Below are positions 1 through 8,433 of a stretch of DNA of 64,000 nt, in pieces. Source of the stretch: JAFMKE01 sp037624485 (GTDB taxonomy: Bacteria; Bacteroidota; Bacteroidia; Chitinophagales; UBA8649). A program made the translations under genes and the position numbers. The first letter of the stretch is position 1. Every line of letters begins with the position of its first letter. The notes under the pieces are model-generated. The model was not told where the DNA came from. It did no database searches and saw only the letters and a list, made by a program, of their open reading frames with translations. Location: positions 171,690-235,689 of the forward strand of contig JASJJC010000021.1 of NCBI GenBank assembly GCA_037624485.1, in the 5' to 3' direction.

Positions 1-135
1 TTGATGCGTATCAATATATTTACTGATGAAATCTAACCAAATTTTTTGCCCATTCCACTCATATCCTGTGGGTGCTGCATTGTTAATATACTTCTCAAAA
101 AAAGCTAGTTCACTTTTGCCAAACATCTTTGCCAT
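1..135 (-). CDS. M42-family metallopeptidase, N-terminal fragment
   Basis: This is the first 45 codons of a gene that runs off the left edge of the window. The translation begins MAKMFGKSELAFFEKY and contains an NAAPTGYEWNGQ stretch followed by WLDFISKYIDTHQ. That pattern matches the start of Bacteroidota M42 (glutamyl aminopeptidase/endoglucanase-like) metallopeptidases, where a helix is followed by an 'N-A-x-P-[ST]-G-x-E' motif. The metal ligands lie beyond the edge and cannot be checked. ATG at 135 was taken as start; a second ATG at 126 is possible. An in-frame stop lies upstream at 184-186, so the gene does not begin much earlier. Confidence 0.72.
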   Translation of the reverse strand, partial: MAKMFGKSELAFFEKYINNAAPTGYEWNGQKIWLDFISKYIDTHQ

Positions 136-191
136 ATTTCCATTAATTTTGATATTGCCTCGAAGATAAGAAAAACCTATGTGTCAATCGA

Positions 192-347
192 CTAAAACTT
201 CGGGCACTTTTTGCAAGGCTTGTCTTTTTTCTTGTATTTCTTGCAACACTTATTTTTTTTCTTGGAGCAGTTGTTGTAGCTATCCATTGCCTTTGGAAGA
301 GTTTCCAAGAGTTCTAAACTACTTAGGGTGGTGTCAAATTCAGTCAA
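192..347 (-). CDS. possible Cys/Lys-rich miniprotein (51 aa)
   Basis: A short open frame lies just downstream of pabB on the same strand. From a TTG at 345-347 it encodes 51 residues: an acidic, leucine-rich amphipathic first half (LTEFDTTLSSLELLETLP) and then a strongly basic half with five cysteines among lysines, ending in KPCKKCPKF. From the in-frame ATG at 285-287 it would be 31 residues. The frame is open back to a stop that overlaps the end of pabB. My impression is that short Bacteroidota proteins with a similar Cys-Cys-Lys-Lys tail exist, but I cannot search for them. The composition is consistent with a metal- or nucleic-acid-binding peptide; this is inference only. Coding status is uncertain because there is no ATG for the long form. 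Confidence 0.42.
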   Translation of the reverse strand: MTEFDTTLSSLELLETLPKAMDSYNNCSKKKNKCCKKYKKKDKPCKKCPKF

Positions 348-387
348 TTGATTCTTATTTAGAACAAATATAAATAAGCTTTTTGGA

Positions 388-1671
388 TTATCCTAAATAT
401 TTTAATACAGAATTTGCCTTTACTAAAGTTTCTTCCCATTCCTTTTCAGGAATTGCATCATAGGTTATCGCACCACCCACTTGCAATGATAAATAGCCTT
501 TTTTTTGATTAAAAACTAAAGTTCGAATCAAGACATTAAAATCATATGTCAAATCTGGCTTAATGTAACCCAATGCACCAGAATAAACCCCTCGTTTGAC
601 TTGTTCATATTCCTCTATTAAGTTCATAGCCATTACCTTAGGTGCTCCGGTCATGCTGCCCATCGGATAAGCATTTTTTAGTGCTTGTAAAGGATGGATA
701 TCTTTTTTCAAATGGGCACTTACAGTAGAAATCATTTGGATGATATTTTCAAACTCATACACACCAAAAAGTTCATCAACATTAACAGTGCCGGGTATAG
801 CGCTTTTTGCAAAATCATTTCGCACCAAGTCTACAATCATAACATTTTCAGCACGTTCTTTTTCATCATTAAATAACGCAATTTTCCTCTTTTCATTCTC
901 TTGATAATTGTTTCCTTTTTTTAAAGTTCCCTTTATGGGTTGAGAAATGATTTTACCATTTTCATGCTTCATAAATCGTTCAGGAGAAAAACTTAAGACA
1001 TGATGATCTTCCATTTTAAGATAAGCAGAGAAGGGGGCTTTCGCATTTTCGTTAATTCTTAAAAAGGCTGCTAAACTATTGAAGCTTTGGGTATAGGCAT
1101 AAAGCTCTCTACAGAAGTTCAATTCATAGACAGTGCCTTCTAGAATATTATTTTTTATAGTTTTAAGATGCTGGATATACGCTTCTTTGGTCATTCGACT
1201 TTTCCATTTCAATACAGTGGTATGCTCAGGAGAGTCTGTCAAAACCATTGAATTAATCTGATCCATCAGTTGAATAGATTCAAGCGTGCTTCTATTTATC
1301 GTACAACTGCCATCGCTTATATGAAAGGTATAACGTGGCTCGAAAAAATACGTACTCGGCATTTCTAGATAGTCTGGATTTTTTGAATGCAGCTGTTCAA
1401 GCTCATTTTTTAAATCATATGCAAGGTAACCATAGATACTTTCGGATGAGGTTTGCTGAAATTCTTCAAGCTGCTTGAACTGAAGCTCTTCATTCGTTAA
1501 GGAAAGTTCTCGAACTTTGTCGACTCCAACAGTAAACTCCAAAGAAGAAGATAAGTGACTTGCCTCATTGTTATCGAGGCATATAAAAACTGTAAATTGA
1601 TTGGCCCAATGCAACAGTTTCCTCTTAAACAGGGAAACATCACCAATTGAAAAACTGCTTTGCTCGACCAT
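388..1671 (-). CDS. pabB: aminodeoxychorismate synthase component I
   Basis: Converts chorismate plus ammonia to 4-amino-4-deoxychorismate, the first step of p-aminobenzoate and folate synthesis in the cytoplasm. The 427-residue protein has the chorismate-binding fold in its C-terminal two thirds. PIKGT lies at about 245-249; its lysine distinguishes PabB from anthranilate synthase TrpE, which has PIAGT. MTGAPK lies at about 340-345, with an E-R-A-E-N-V segment and a GGAI motif near the end. The first 150 residues are weakly conserved, as is usual for the short Bacteroidota form. The glutaminase subunit is not in the window. It starts five bases after the purA stop, so it probably shares that transcript. 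Confidence 0.93.
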   Translation of the reverse strand: MVEQSSFSIGDVSLFKRKLLHWANQFTVFICLDNNEASHLSSSLEFTVGVDKVRELSLTNEELQFKQLEEFQQTSSESIYGYLAYDLKNELEQLHSKNPDYLEMPSTYFFEPRYTFHISDGSCTINRSTLESIQLMDQINSMVLTDSPEHTTVLKWKSRMTKEAYIQHLKTIKNNILEGTVYELNFCRELYAYTQSFNSLAAFLRINENAKAPFSAYLKMEDHHVLSFSPERFMKHENGKIISQPIKGTLKKGNNYQENEKRKIALFNDEKERAENVMIVDLVRNDFAKSAIPGTVNVDELFGVYEFENIIQMISTVSAHLKKDIHPLQALKNAYPMGSMTGAPKVMAMNLIEEYEQVKRGVYSGALGYIKPDLTYDFNVLIRTLVFNQKKGYLSLQVGGAITYDAIPEKEWEETLVKANSVLKYLG

Positions 1672-1676
1672 TAAGT

Positions 1677-2951
1677 CTAAACTAAGGCACTTTGTTTAAT
1701 GAGCAACTTTTCTCTTTCTGGTCCTGTTGAAATCATACTTACTGGAACAGCTAAGTAATTTTCCATATAGCTCACAAAATCTTGTAAATTAGCAGGTAAG
1801 TTATGATAACCTATACCCTCTAAATCTGACTCCCAACCATTGAACGATTTGTAATTGCAGTTGATACTATCTGTTACTTCAAACGGAAGCTCTTTAGTGT
1901 TTTTTCCATTCACGGTGTATGAATCACAAGCTTTTATTTCACTGAACTCATTAAGGACATCAGCCTTAGTTAAGGCAATTTGAGTCACTCCATTGAGGAA
2001 TGATGCGTAACGTAAAGCCACTAAATCAACCCAACCACATCTTCTTGGCCTTCCAGTGGTTGCACCGAACTCAAATCCAGCTTTTCGAATACGCTCACCT
2101 ACATCATCATGCAATTCAGAAGGAAAAGGTCCACTACCAACACGAGTACAGTATGCCTTTGTAATACCAATAACCTCTTTAATTTTATTTGGGGCAACAC
2201 CTAATCCGTTGCATGCTCCTGACGTTATTGTATTCGAAGATGTTACAAATGGATAAGTTCCAAAATCAATATCAAGCATCGAACCTTGAGCTCCTTCAGC
2301 TAATATTTTTTTATTGTTTAACAGCGCATTATTTACATAATACTCTCCTGATAATATAGTAAAACGCTTCAACTCTTCAATGCTTGCAAACCATTCTTTT
2401 TCTTCTTCTTCGATATCAAATTCAAAATTATGCATACCAATGATTTGCAGATGTTTTTCTTTCAATTTTTGATATTTCGCTTTAAAATCCGGCGTTAGTA
2501 TATCTCCTACTCTCAAACCATTTCTTCCGGTCTTATCCATGTAAGTTGGCCCTATACCTCTCAGCGTAGAACCGATTTTCGCCTTTCCTTTCGCTGCTTC
2601 AGAAGCTGCATCAAGTACTTTATGAGTCGGTAAGATTAGGTGTGCTTTTTCAGCAATTAATAGATATTTTTCAATATTTACGCCCCAAGATTTCACTTGT
2701 TCGATTTCCTTACATAAGGTAATTGGATTAATCACCACGCCGTTACCGATGAGATTATACGTATTATCGTGCAAGATTCCTGAGGGGATTGTATGCAAAA
2801 CAATTTTCTCATTATTTACTACAAGCGTATGACCCGCATTAGGTCCACCCTGAAAACGAGCGATGACATCATATTTAGGTGCTAGATGATCGACAATTTT
2901 TCCCTTGCCTTCATCTCCCCATTGCATTCCAATTAAAACATCTACATTCAT
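1677..2951 (-). CDS. purA: adenylosuccinate synthase
   Basis: Catalyses GTP-dependent condensation of IMP and aspartate to adenylosuccinate, committing IMP to AMP synthesis. The protein is 424 residues, the usual family length. It opens with the phosphate-binding QWGDEGKGK motif around residues 10-18. It also carries GPNAGHT, RGIGPTY, the EGAQGSMLDIDFGTYPFVTS block and the GRPRRCGW segment near residue 310. It lies 13 bases downstream of the STAS gene and five bases upstream of pabB, inside a tightly packed minus-strand run headed by a Fur regulator. Confidence 0.98.
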   Translation of the reverse strand: MNVDVLIGMQWGDEGKGKIVDHLAPKYDVIARFQGGPNAGHTLVVNNEKIVLHTIPSGILHDNTYNLIGNGVVINPITLCKEIEQVKSWGVNIEKYLLIAEKAHLILPTHKVLDAASEAAKGKAKIGSTLRGIGPTYMDKTGRNGLRVGDILTPDFKAKYQKLKEKHLQIIGMHNFEFDIEEEEKEWFASIEELKRFTILSGEYYVNNALLNNKKILAEGAQGSMLDIDFGTYPFVTSSNTITSGACNGLGVAPNKIKEVIGITKAYCTRVGSGPFPSELHDDVGERIRKAGFEFGATTGRPRRCGWVDLVALRYASFLNGVTQIALTKADVLNEFSEIKACDSYTVNGKNTKELPFEVTDSINCNYKSFNGWESDLEGIGYHNLPANLQDFVSYMENYLAVPVSMISTGPEREKLLIKQSALV

Positions 2952-2964
2952 AAGGTTTTTTTTA

Positions 2965-3300
2965 TTAAAGTGAAGCTATAGCCTCTTCTTTAGTTGCGGC
3001 TTGTGGAAACACATCCGTCAATTTTGTGATTGCTAATAAATTACTTAATTGTTCTGGAATAGAAACTATAACCATATCTCCTCCGGCGTTCTTACTCTTA
3101 GTAAGAATATTAATTAGCACAGATAATCCTGTACTATTGATAAATTTCATTTTAGATAACTCAAGCACAAATTGATTACTATCATTAGCCAAACTTATGT
3201 CTACCGCTTCTAGAATAGGACTGGCATCTTTTTCACCCAGTAGGTTGCCGCTTAATTCTAAAATAGTTATCTTATTTTCAATTATTCTACTAATTTCCAT
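2965..3300 (-). CDS. STAS-domain protein (anti-sigma factor antagonist-like)
   Basis: A single-domain STAS protein of 111 residues. STAS proteins of the SpoIIAA/RsbV class bind kinase-type anti-sigma factors and are switched by phosphorylation of a serine. Here the conserved loop reads INSTGLSVL, with the candidate phospho-serine at S56 followed by T57-G58-L59. The usual alternating strand/helix pattern of the domain is apparent. No RsbW-like kinase or PP2C phosphatase is in the window, so the partner is unknown. The start codon lies inside the end of the upstream Fur gene (11-base overlap), suggesting translational coupling. Its specific role is not known; other STAS proteins act in signalling or lipid transport. 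Confidence 0.88.
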   Translation of the reverse strand: MEISRIIENKITILELSGNLLGEKDASPILEAVDISLANDSNQFVLELSKMKFINSTGLSVLINILTKSKNAGGDMVIVSIPEQLSNLLAITKLTDVFPQAATKEEAIASL

Positions 3301-3772
3301 TTTGTGAAATTTTATTTTTCTTATTTAATTGGCAACCACTGCAATATCCGAATAAATTTAGGGAATGGTGTGTGATTTCAAAGTCAAGTAAGCCTCCCAT
3401 CAAATTTTTAATTTGTTGTATTCTTGGATCGCAAAACTCTACAACCTTGCCACATTTAGCACAAATAATGTGATCGTGTTGTTTATACCCATAAGACTTT
3501 TCGTACTGAGCTAAGTTCTTGCCAAATTGATGTTTGCGTATCAAATCACAAGAATTTAAGAGATCTAGGGTATTATATACCGTTGCTCTACTCACGTTAA
3601 AATTTTTATTTTTGATATCAATGTATAATGTTTCTGCCTCAAAATGATCTTCTCTTGAATAGATCTCTTGTAAGATAGCGAAACGTTCAGATGTTTTACG
3701 CAACCCGTTCTTTTCCAAATATGTTGAAAAAATATCTTTAACAGCTTCTATGGTATCTGTATTTGCAAGCAC
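3290..3772 (-). CDS. Fur-family transcriptional regulator
   Basis: A DNA-binding metal-responsive repressor of the Fur/PerR/Zur superfamily, 160 residues. The N-terminal winged helix contains the recognition helix SRATVYNTLDLL at about 61-72. The C-terminal domain has the HDHIIC segment (H99, H101), a structural zinc pair at C104/C107 and a second CxxC at C144/C147. The sequence alone does not say whether it senses iron, zinc or peroxide. The only plausible start is GTG at 3770-3772; no in-frame ATG occurs until residue 125. A promoter-like element lies only four bases in front of this GTG. The stop overlaps the following STAS gene by 11 bases. Confidence 0.92.
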   Translation of the reverse strand: MLANTDTIEAVKDIFSTYLEKNGLRKTSERFAILQEIYSREDHFEAETLYIDIKNKNFNVSRATVYNTLDLLNSCDLIRKHQFGKNLAQYEKSYGYKQHDHIICAKCGKVVEFCDPRIQQIKNLMGGLLDFEITHHSLNLFGYCSGCQLNKKNKISQNGN

Positions 3773-3776
3773 GTGA

Positions 3777-3784
3777 CAAATTTA
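3777..3784 (-). promoter_or_regulatory. candidate -7 element (TAAATTTG) before the Fur gene
   Basis: The minus strand reads TAAATTTG, an exact match to the Bacteroidota -7 consensus TAnnTTTG. It ends only four bases before the GTG start of the Fur gene, so transcription from it would begin at or just before the start codon. I see no TTG 19-21 bases upstream. It is therefore either a leaderless promoter or a chance match. Confidence 0.3.
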
Positions 3785-3822
3785 AAGGTTTTTATAAAGT
3801 ATGTTACTAAAAGTACTAACAT

Positions 3823-6063
3823 TTATACACTTTGATCCTCTTCTACTTCAAATCGGGTAATGGAGACGAGTCCTTCAATAGCTTTCATTTGATTGATTAC
3901 AATTTCTAACTGCTCACTATCTGTAACGTATAACATTATTTTCCCTTCATATATTCCATCTTTACTTTCGAAGGAAATCGATTTCATATTAATGTGTAAG
4001 TTGTTCGTAATTATTTCAGACACCTGGCTAATAACGCCCATAGTATCAATGCCATTAAGCTTTAGACCCGAGAGAAAGGCGACATCTCTTTGATTATTCC
4101 ATTTTGTTTTGACAACTCTATAACTATACTTAGACATCAATTGTACCGAATTAGGACAGGTCGTTCGATGAATCTTAATTCCATCGTTTATTGTAATAAA
4201 GCCAAATACATCATCCCCTGGTATAGGATTACAGCATGGTGCAAAAGAATAATCCAATTGATCGGAACTTTGCCCCATAATAATCAGCTCAGCATTCTTA
4301 GACAGCGTTTTAGCAATGGTTTCTTGGAAATCATCCTTCTTTGCTTGAACTTTGGGTCGATTAGCTTTAACTATACCATGAACAACTTCAAGATTTTTTA
4401 AGTCCCCAAACTTTATTTTATTTTTGGAAATCGCTACAAACAAATCTAATGGGGATGTAAGTTTGAAGTAATTGCTGATCGTCCAAAAATTCTCATCTAC
4501 AGCATTAATTTTAAGCTGCTTAAACTTTCTTACTAAAATTTGTTTACCATCTTCCGCAGTGAAACGCAACTCTTCGTTTATGGCTTTTTTTACGGCATTT
4601 TTAGCTTTCCCTGTTACCACGAAACTTAACCAGTCTTCATTTGGTTTTTGCTTTTTAGAAGTTAAAATCTCAATTTGATCGCCCGTTTTCAAGACATAAC
4701 TTAAAGGCACTAGCTTTTGGTTAACCTTCGCTCCGATGCACTTATTTCCGATATCGGAGTGAACATCATAGGCAAAATCGAGTGCAGTGGCATCTCTTCT
4801 TAAACGTTTAAGATCGCCCTTTGGAGTAAAAACAAATATTTCTGAGCTGAATAAATTCATCTTGAAGTTGTTGACCATCTCCAAGGCATTTTGCTCTTTA
4901 TCGTTCAATAAGGATTGAATACTAGCCAACCATTGATCTACTCCATCATCAGAATTTACGGTTCCACCTTCTTTGTATTTCCAATGGGCAGCAACTCCTT
5001 TTTCAGCAATCTCATGCATTCTCTTCGAACGTATCTGAACTTCAACCCACTTGCCTTTAAGCCCAACAACAGTTGTGTGAAGTGCTTCATAACCATTTGA
5101 CTTTGGATTGGAGATCCAATCCCTTAATCGTTTAGGGTTGGGTCTGTATAAATCTGAAATTATCGAATAAACATTCCAACAATCACTTTTCTCCTTTGCA
5201 TCCGGACTATCGACTATTATTCGAATAGCGAACAAGTCATATACTTCTTCAAAGCTAACTCCTTGCTTTTTCATTTTACTCCATATAGAATGTATAGACT
5301 TAGAGCGACCATAAATTTCTAGATTTAACTTTTTCTTAGTAAATAAATCACTTAAGGGAGTAATGAAATTATTAATATATCTGTTTCTTGAGCGTTTAGT
5401 TTCATTCAACTTTTTCGCTATAAACTTATACATTTCAGGTTCCCGATATTTCATGGATAAGTCTTCTAACTCAGATTTAACCTTGTACAATCCCATTCTA
5501 TGTGCAATAGGCGCATACAAGAAATCAGTTTCAGAAGCTATTTTTAATTGCTTGTCTCTAGGCATACTGCACAATGTTCGCATATTATGCAATCTATCTG
5601 CTAGCTTAATTAAGATGACCCGGATGTCATCCGTAAGTGTCAATAAAAGTTTCCTAAAATTTTCTGCCTGAATGGAACTATTTAAATCAAAAACACCAGA
5701 AATTTTTGTAAGTCCATTAATGATTTTAGCCGTATTCTTATCAAATGCATTTTCAACGTCCTCTAAAGTTAGCTCGGTGTCTTCTATTGTATCATGGAGA
5801 AGCGCACAAACTATTGAAGTCGTTTCTAATCCAATTTCTTCACTCACAATGCGCGCGACTGCTAAGGGATGGAAAATGTATGGTTCACCTGATTTCCGAC
5901 GCATACCAGCATGATATTCAATCGCCATTTCAAAAGCTTGACGAATACGTTCTCTATCTCTTTTTCGGAGATTGAACTGAACATTTCCTAAAAGCCGTCG
6001 ATACTCTTTTAAAATTTCCTTTTTCTCTAATGGACTTAGTGTTATATCTTTAGTTTCTAACAT
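3823..6063 (-). CDS. bifunctional (p)ppGpp synthetase/hydrolase
   Basis: RelA/SpoT homologue of 746 residues that makes and degrades the stringent-response alarmone (p)ppGpp. The N-terminal HD hydrolase domain is intact: SGEPYIFHPLAVA at about 58-70 and HDTIED at 90-95. The synthetase domain has GRSKSIHSIWSKM, an RLRDW segment (the RxKD region), GYEALHT and EVQIRSKRMHEIAEKG. A TGS domain (FTPKGDLKRLRRDATALDFAY) follows, and an ACT domain closes the protein. With both catalytic domains complete it should be bifunctional. It is the first gene of a minus-strand run, followed after 49 bases by the Fur regulator. I see no clear TAnnTTTG element upstream of its ATG. Confidence 0.96.
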   Translation of the reverse strand: MLETKDITLSPLEKKEILKEYRRLLGNVQFNLRKRDRERIRQAFEMAIEYHAGMRRKSGEPYIFHPLAVARIVSEEIGLETTSIVCALLHDTIEDTELTLEDVENAFDKNTAKIINGLTKISGVFDLNSSIQAENFRKLLLTLTDDIRVILIKLADRLHNMRTLCSMPRDKQLKIASETDFLYAPIAHRMGLYKVKSELEDLSMKYREPEMYKFIAKKLNETKRSRNRYINNFITPLSDLFTKKKLNLEIYGRSKSIHSIWSKMKKQGVSFEEVYDLFAIRIIVDSPDAKEKSDCWNVYSIISDLYRPNPKRLRDWISNPKSNGYEALHTTVVGLKGKWVEVQIRSKRMHEIAEKGVAAHWKYKEGGTVNSDDGVDQWLASIQSLLNDKEQNALEMVNNFKMNLFSSEIFVFTPKGDLKRLRRDATALDFAYDVHSDIGNKCIGAKVNQKLVPLSYVLKTGDQIEILTSKKQKPNEDWLSFVVTGKAKNAVKKAINEELRFTAEDGKQILVRKFKQLKINAVDENFWTISNYFKLTSPLDLFVAISKNKIKFGDLKNLEVVHGIVKANRPKVQAKKDDFQETIAKTLSKNAELIIMGQSSDQLDYSFAPCCNPIPGDDVFGFITINDGIKIHRTTCPNSVQLMSKYSYRVVKTKWNNQRDVAFLSGLKLNGIDTMGVISQVSEIITNNLHINMKSISFESKDGIYEGKIMLYVTDSEQLEIVINQMKAIEGLVSITRFEVEEDQSV

Positions 6064-6188
6064 TTTAATACTTAATCGCTACTTATTGCTAATCTACTAA
6101 ATATTGCTCAACTCAATGTTGCTTTTTTTAGAATTCGAAAAAAAAAGAAAGAAAAGATGATTTATTATACTTAAAATCAAATAAATAT

Positions 6189-6196
6189 TATCTTTG
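6189..6196 (+). promoter_or_regulatory. -7 promoter element (TATCTTTG) of tRNA-Leu
   Basis: TATCTTTG matches the Bacteroidota -7 consensus TAnnTTTG and lies about 32 bases before the mature tRNA 5' end, a normal distance for a tRNA leader. No matching TTG is present at the expected -33 position, so the call rests on the -7 element and its placement. Confidence 0.5.
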
Positions 6197-6227
6197 CACC
6201 CGCTTTAGAAGCGAAGTTCATTTACAT

Positions 6228-6309
6228 GCGGGTATGGTGGAATTGGTAGACACGCTAGATTTAGGATCTAGTGCCGCAAGGCGTGGGGGTTCGACTCCCT
6301 TTACCCGCA
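6228..6309 (+). tRNA. tRNA-Leu (anticodon TAG)
   Basis: The sequence folds as a class II tRNA. The acceptor stem pairs GCGGGTA (6228-6234) with TACCCGC (6302-6308), and A6309 is the discriminator. The D arm contains the usual TTGG. The anticodon stem GCTAGA/TCTAGT flanks the loop carrying TAG, which reads CUA-type leucine codons. A long variable arm (TGCCGCAAGGCG) follows, then a T arm with GGTTCGACTCC. CCA is not encoded. Length is 82 bases. Trigger factor begins 49 bases downstream. Confidence 0.96.
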
Positions 6310-6358
6310 CTCTTATAAATAAACGCTCACGAATTATTCTTAATTAAAATTACTATCT

Positions 6359-7714
6359 GTGCAAATTACTCAAGAAAATGTAGATAGCTTAAATGCTATT
6401 CTGAAACTTAAAGTAAAGAAAGAAGATTACGAACCTAAGATTTTAAAATCTCTAAACGAGTATCGTAAAAAAGTCGATTTAAAAGGCTTCCGTAAAGGTC
6501 AAGTCCCTATAGGAGTTGTTAAAAAGATGTACGGCAACCATATTCTTGCGGATACCGTTAATGATATGCTTAATGAGTTAGTAAATAATTACATCATCGA
6601 AAACAAGTTAGATGTTCTGGGAAACCCCCTTCCTAAAAATAATCAAAAATTTGATATCGAAATTAGTGATCTTAAAGATTTTGATTTTGAATATGAAATT
6701 GGACTTGCTCCGGAATTTGATTTAGACTTTTTTAAAAAGAAACCCACTCTAGAAAGAGATGTAATCGATATTACCGCCAAAATGATTGATGAAGAAATGG
6801 ATCGTGTGCGTAAACGATATGGAAATGTTGAAGAAGTTGTCGGAACAATGGAAAAGGATGACATGCTCACCTTACAATTTGATGAAATTGATTCTAATGA
6901 TACTTTAGTAGAAAATGGTATTAGTCACAATGCGCCAATTGCATTGGATATGATTAAGGATAAAAAGATTCAAAAAATAGTACAAGGCCTTAAAAAAGGA
7001 GAACACTTTGTTATTAAAGATTTAATAAAGACTTTTGAAAAGACAGCAGATGAATTAGCTAAGCAGATTTTGAATTTGGAGTTAACTCCTGAAACCTTAC
7101 CTGGAGTTCAAGCAAGTTTAGTAGATGTAAAACGAGTACATCCAGCTGAAATAACAGAAGATTTCTTGAAAACTGTATATGGCGAAGGAAGTGATGTGAA
7201 AGATGAAGTAGGAATGCGATCTCACATTGAAAAAGAGATTAAGGTATACTTCGGAAAGCAAGAAGATTCAAGACTTTATAATAAACTAGCTGAAACACTC
7301 ATTGAGAAAACTGCAATGTCCTTTCCCGATGAATTTTTAAAGCGTTGGATTAAGTTGACCAACGAAAATCCAATAAGCGAAGAACAAATTGAAAAGGAAT
7401 ATCCTGCATTTGCAAAAAATTTAAAATGGAGTTTAATTGTAAAAAAAGTTAGCAGAGAGAATGGTGTTGATGTAAGTATGGATGAGGTAAAAGCACGCAC
7501 TGCTGATCAAGTTCGTCAACAAATGGCTAGCTACGGAATCCCTGACATGCCTGATGAGGAAATGGAAAAGTTTGTTCAAAATATGATGGCCAAAAAAGAT
7601 CATTCTAGTCAGACACGTGAAACTTTATTAGAAGAAAAATTGTTCGAATTTTTTAGAGGACAAATAAAAACTAAGGATAAAAAAGTTAGTTTAGAAGAAT
7701 TTTACAAACAATAG
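6359..7714 (+). CDS. tig: trigger factor (ribosome-associated chaperone)
   Basis: Binds the ribosome exit tunnel and shields nascent chains. The protein is 451 residues. The N-terminal ribosome-binding domain carries the signature loop GFRKGQVP at residues 43-50. The middle part corresponds to the divergent FKBP-like domain seen in Bacteroidota, and the C-terminal half is helical and charged. The start is GTG at 6359-6361: the resulting MQITQEN opening matches the family start, and no nearby ATG gives a better one. clpP follows after 11 bases, and the tig-clpP-clpX order links chaperone and protease functions. Confidence 0.96.
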   Translation: MQITQENVDSLNAILKLKVKKEDYEPKILKSLNEYRKKVDLKGFRKGQVPIGVVKKMYGNHILADTVNDMLNELVNNYIIENKLDVLGNPLPKNNQKFDIEISDLKDFDFEYEIGLAPEFDLDFFKKKPTLERDVIDITAKMIDEEMDRVRKRYGNVEEVVGTMEKDDMLTLQFDEIDSNDTLVENGISHNAPIALDMIKDKKIQKIVQGLKKGEHFVIKDLIKTFEKTADELAKQILNLELTPETLPGVQASLVDVKRVHPAEITEDFLKTVYGEGSDVKDEVGMRSHIEKEIKVYFGKQEDSRLYNKLAETLIEKTAMSFPDEFLKRWIKLTNENPISEEQIEKEYPAFAKNLKWSLIVKKVSRENGVDVSMDEVKARTADQVRQQMASYGIPDMPDEEMEKFVQNMMAKKDHSSQTRETLLEEKLFEFFRGQIKTKDKKVSLEEFYKQ

Positions 7715-7725
7715 TTGCCCAGAAT

Positions 7726-8403
7726 ATGAAAAATTTTGACAAAGAAGTAAGAGATTTTGCAGTAAAACATCAAGGAATTAGCGGGTCAGTGTATGATGAT
7801 TATGCTTCAGTGCACAATTATATGATCACTCCTAATATTATTGAAGAGCGAAAAATGAATGCCGTAGCAATGGACGTTTTCTCTCGTTTGATGATGGATA
7901 GAATAATATTTTTGGGAGTTCCTATTGATGATACCGTGGCTAATATCGTTACTGCGCAACTACTATTTTTAGAATCAATAGATGCGAAAAGCGACGTTCA
8001 AATATATGTAAATAGCCCAGGCGGGGGTGTTTATGCAGGTCTTGGCATTTATGATACCATGCAGTATATTCTGCCTGATGTTGCCACAATTTGTACTGGA
8101 ATGGCAGCCTCAATGGGTGCGGTTTTATTGTGTGCAGGTACCAAGGGTAAAAGAACTGCCCTCAAACACAGCCGAGTTATGATACATCAACCATTGGGTG
8201 GAGCTGGAGGGAAAGCAAGCGACGTGCAGATTACCATAAATGAAATTAGAAAACTAAAGAAAGAGTTGTACGATATTCTGAGCGAGCATTCAGGTCAAAC
8301 CTATGAGAAAATTGAACAAGATTCTGATCGTGATTTCTGGATGAAAGCTCAAGAGGCTGTGGATTATGGTATGATTGATGAAGTACTCATTCGGAAAAAA
8401 TAA
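7726..8403 (+). CDS. clpP: ATP-dependent Clp protease proteolytic subunit
   Basis: Serine peptidase that forms the two-ring proteolytic chamber used by ClpX. The 225-residue protein has the complete catalytic triad: S129 in GMAASMG, H154 in MIHQPLGG and D203 in DRDFWM, with the same spacings as well-studied ClpP. A roughly 25-30 residue N-terminal extension is consistent with a propeptide. It lies between tig (11 bases upstream) and clpX (30 bases downstream) and is almost certainly cotranscribed with both. Confidence 0.97.
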   Translation: MKNFDKEVRDFAVKHQGISGSVYDDYASVHNYMITPNIIEERKMNAVAMDVFSRLMMDRIIFLGVPIDDTVANIVTAQLLFLESIDAKSDVQIYVNSPGGGVYAGLGIYDTMQYILPDVATICTGMAASMGAVLLCAGTKGKRTALKHSRVMIHQPLGGAGGKASDVQITINEIRKLKKELYDILSEHSGQTYEKIEQDSDRDFWMKAQEAVDYGMIDEVLIRKK

Positions 8404-8433
8404 CTAAACTGTCCAACATTTATACTATTTATA

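Noticed and set aside
179..373. Plus-strand open frame of 64 codons
   Set aside because: It is antisense to the more gene-like Cys/Lys-rich frame at 192-347 and its composition mirrors that frame.
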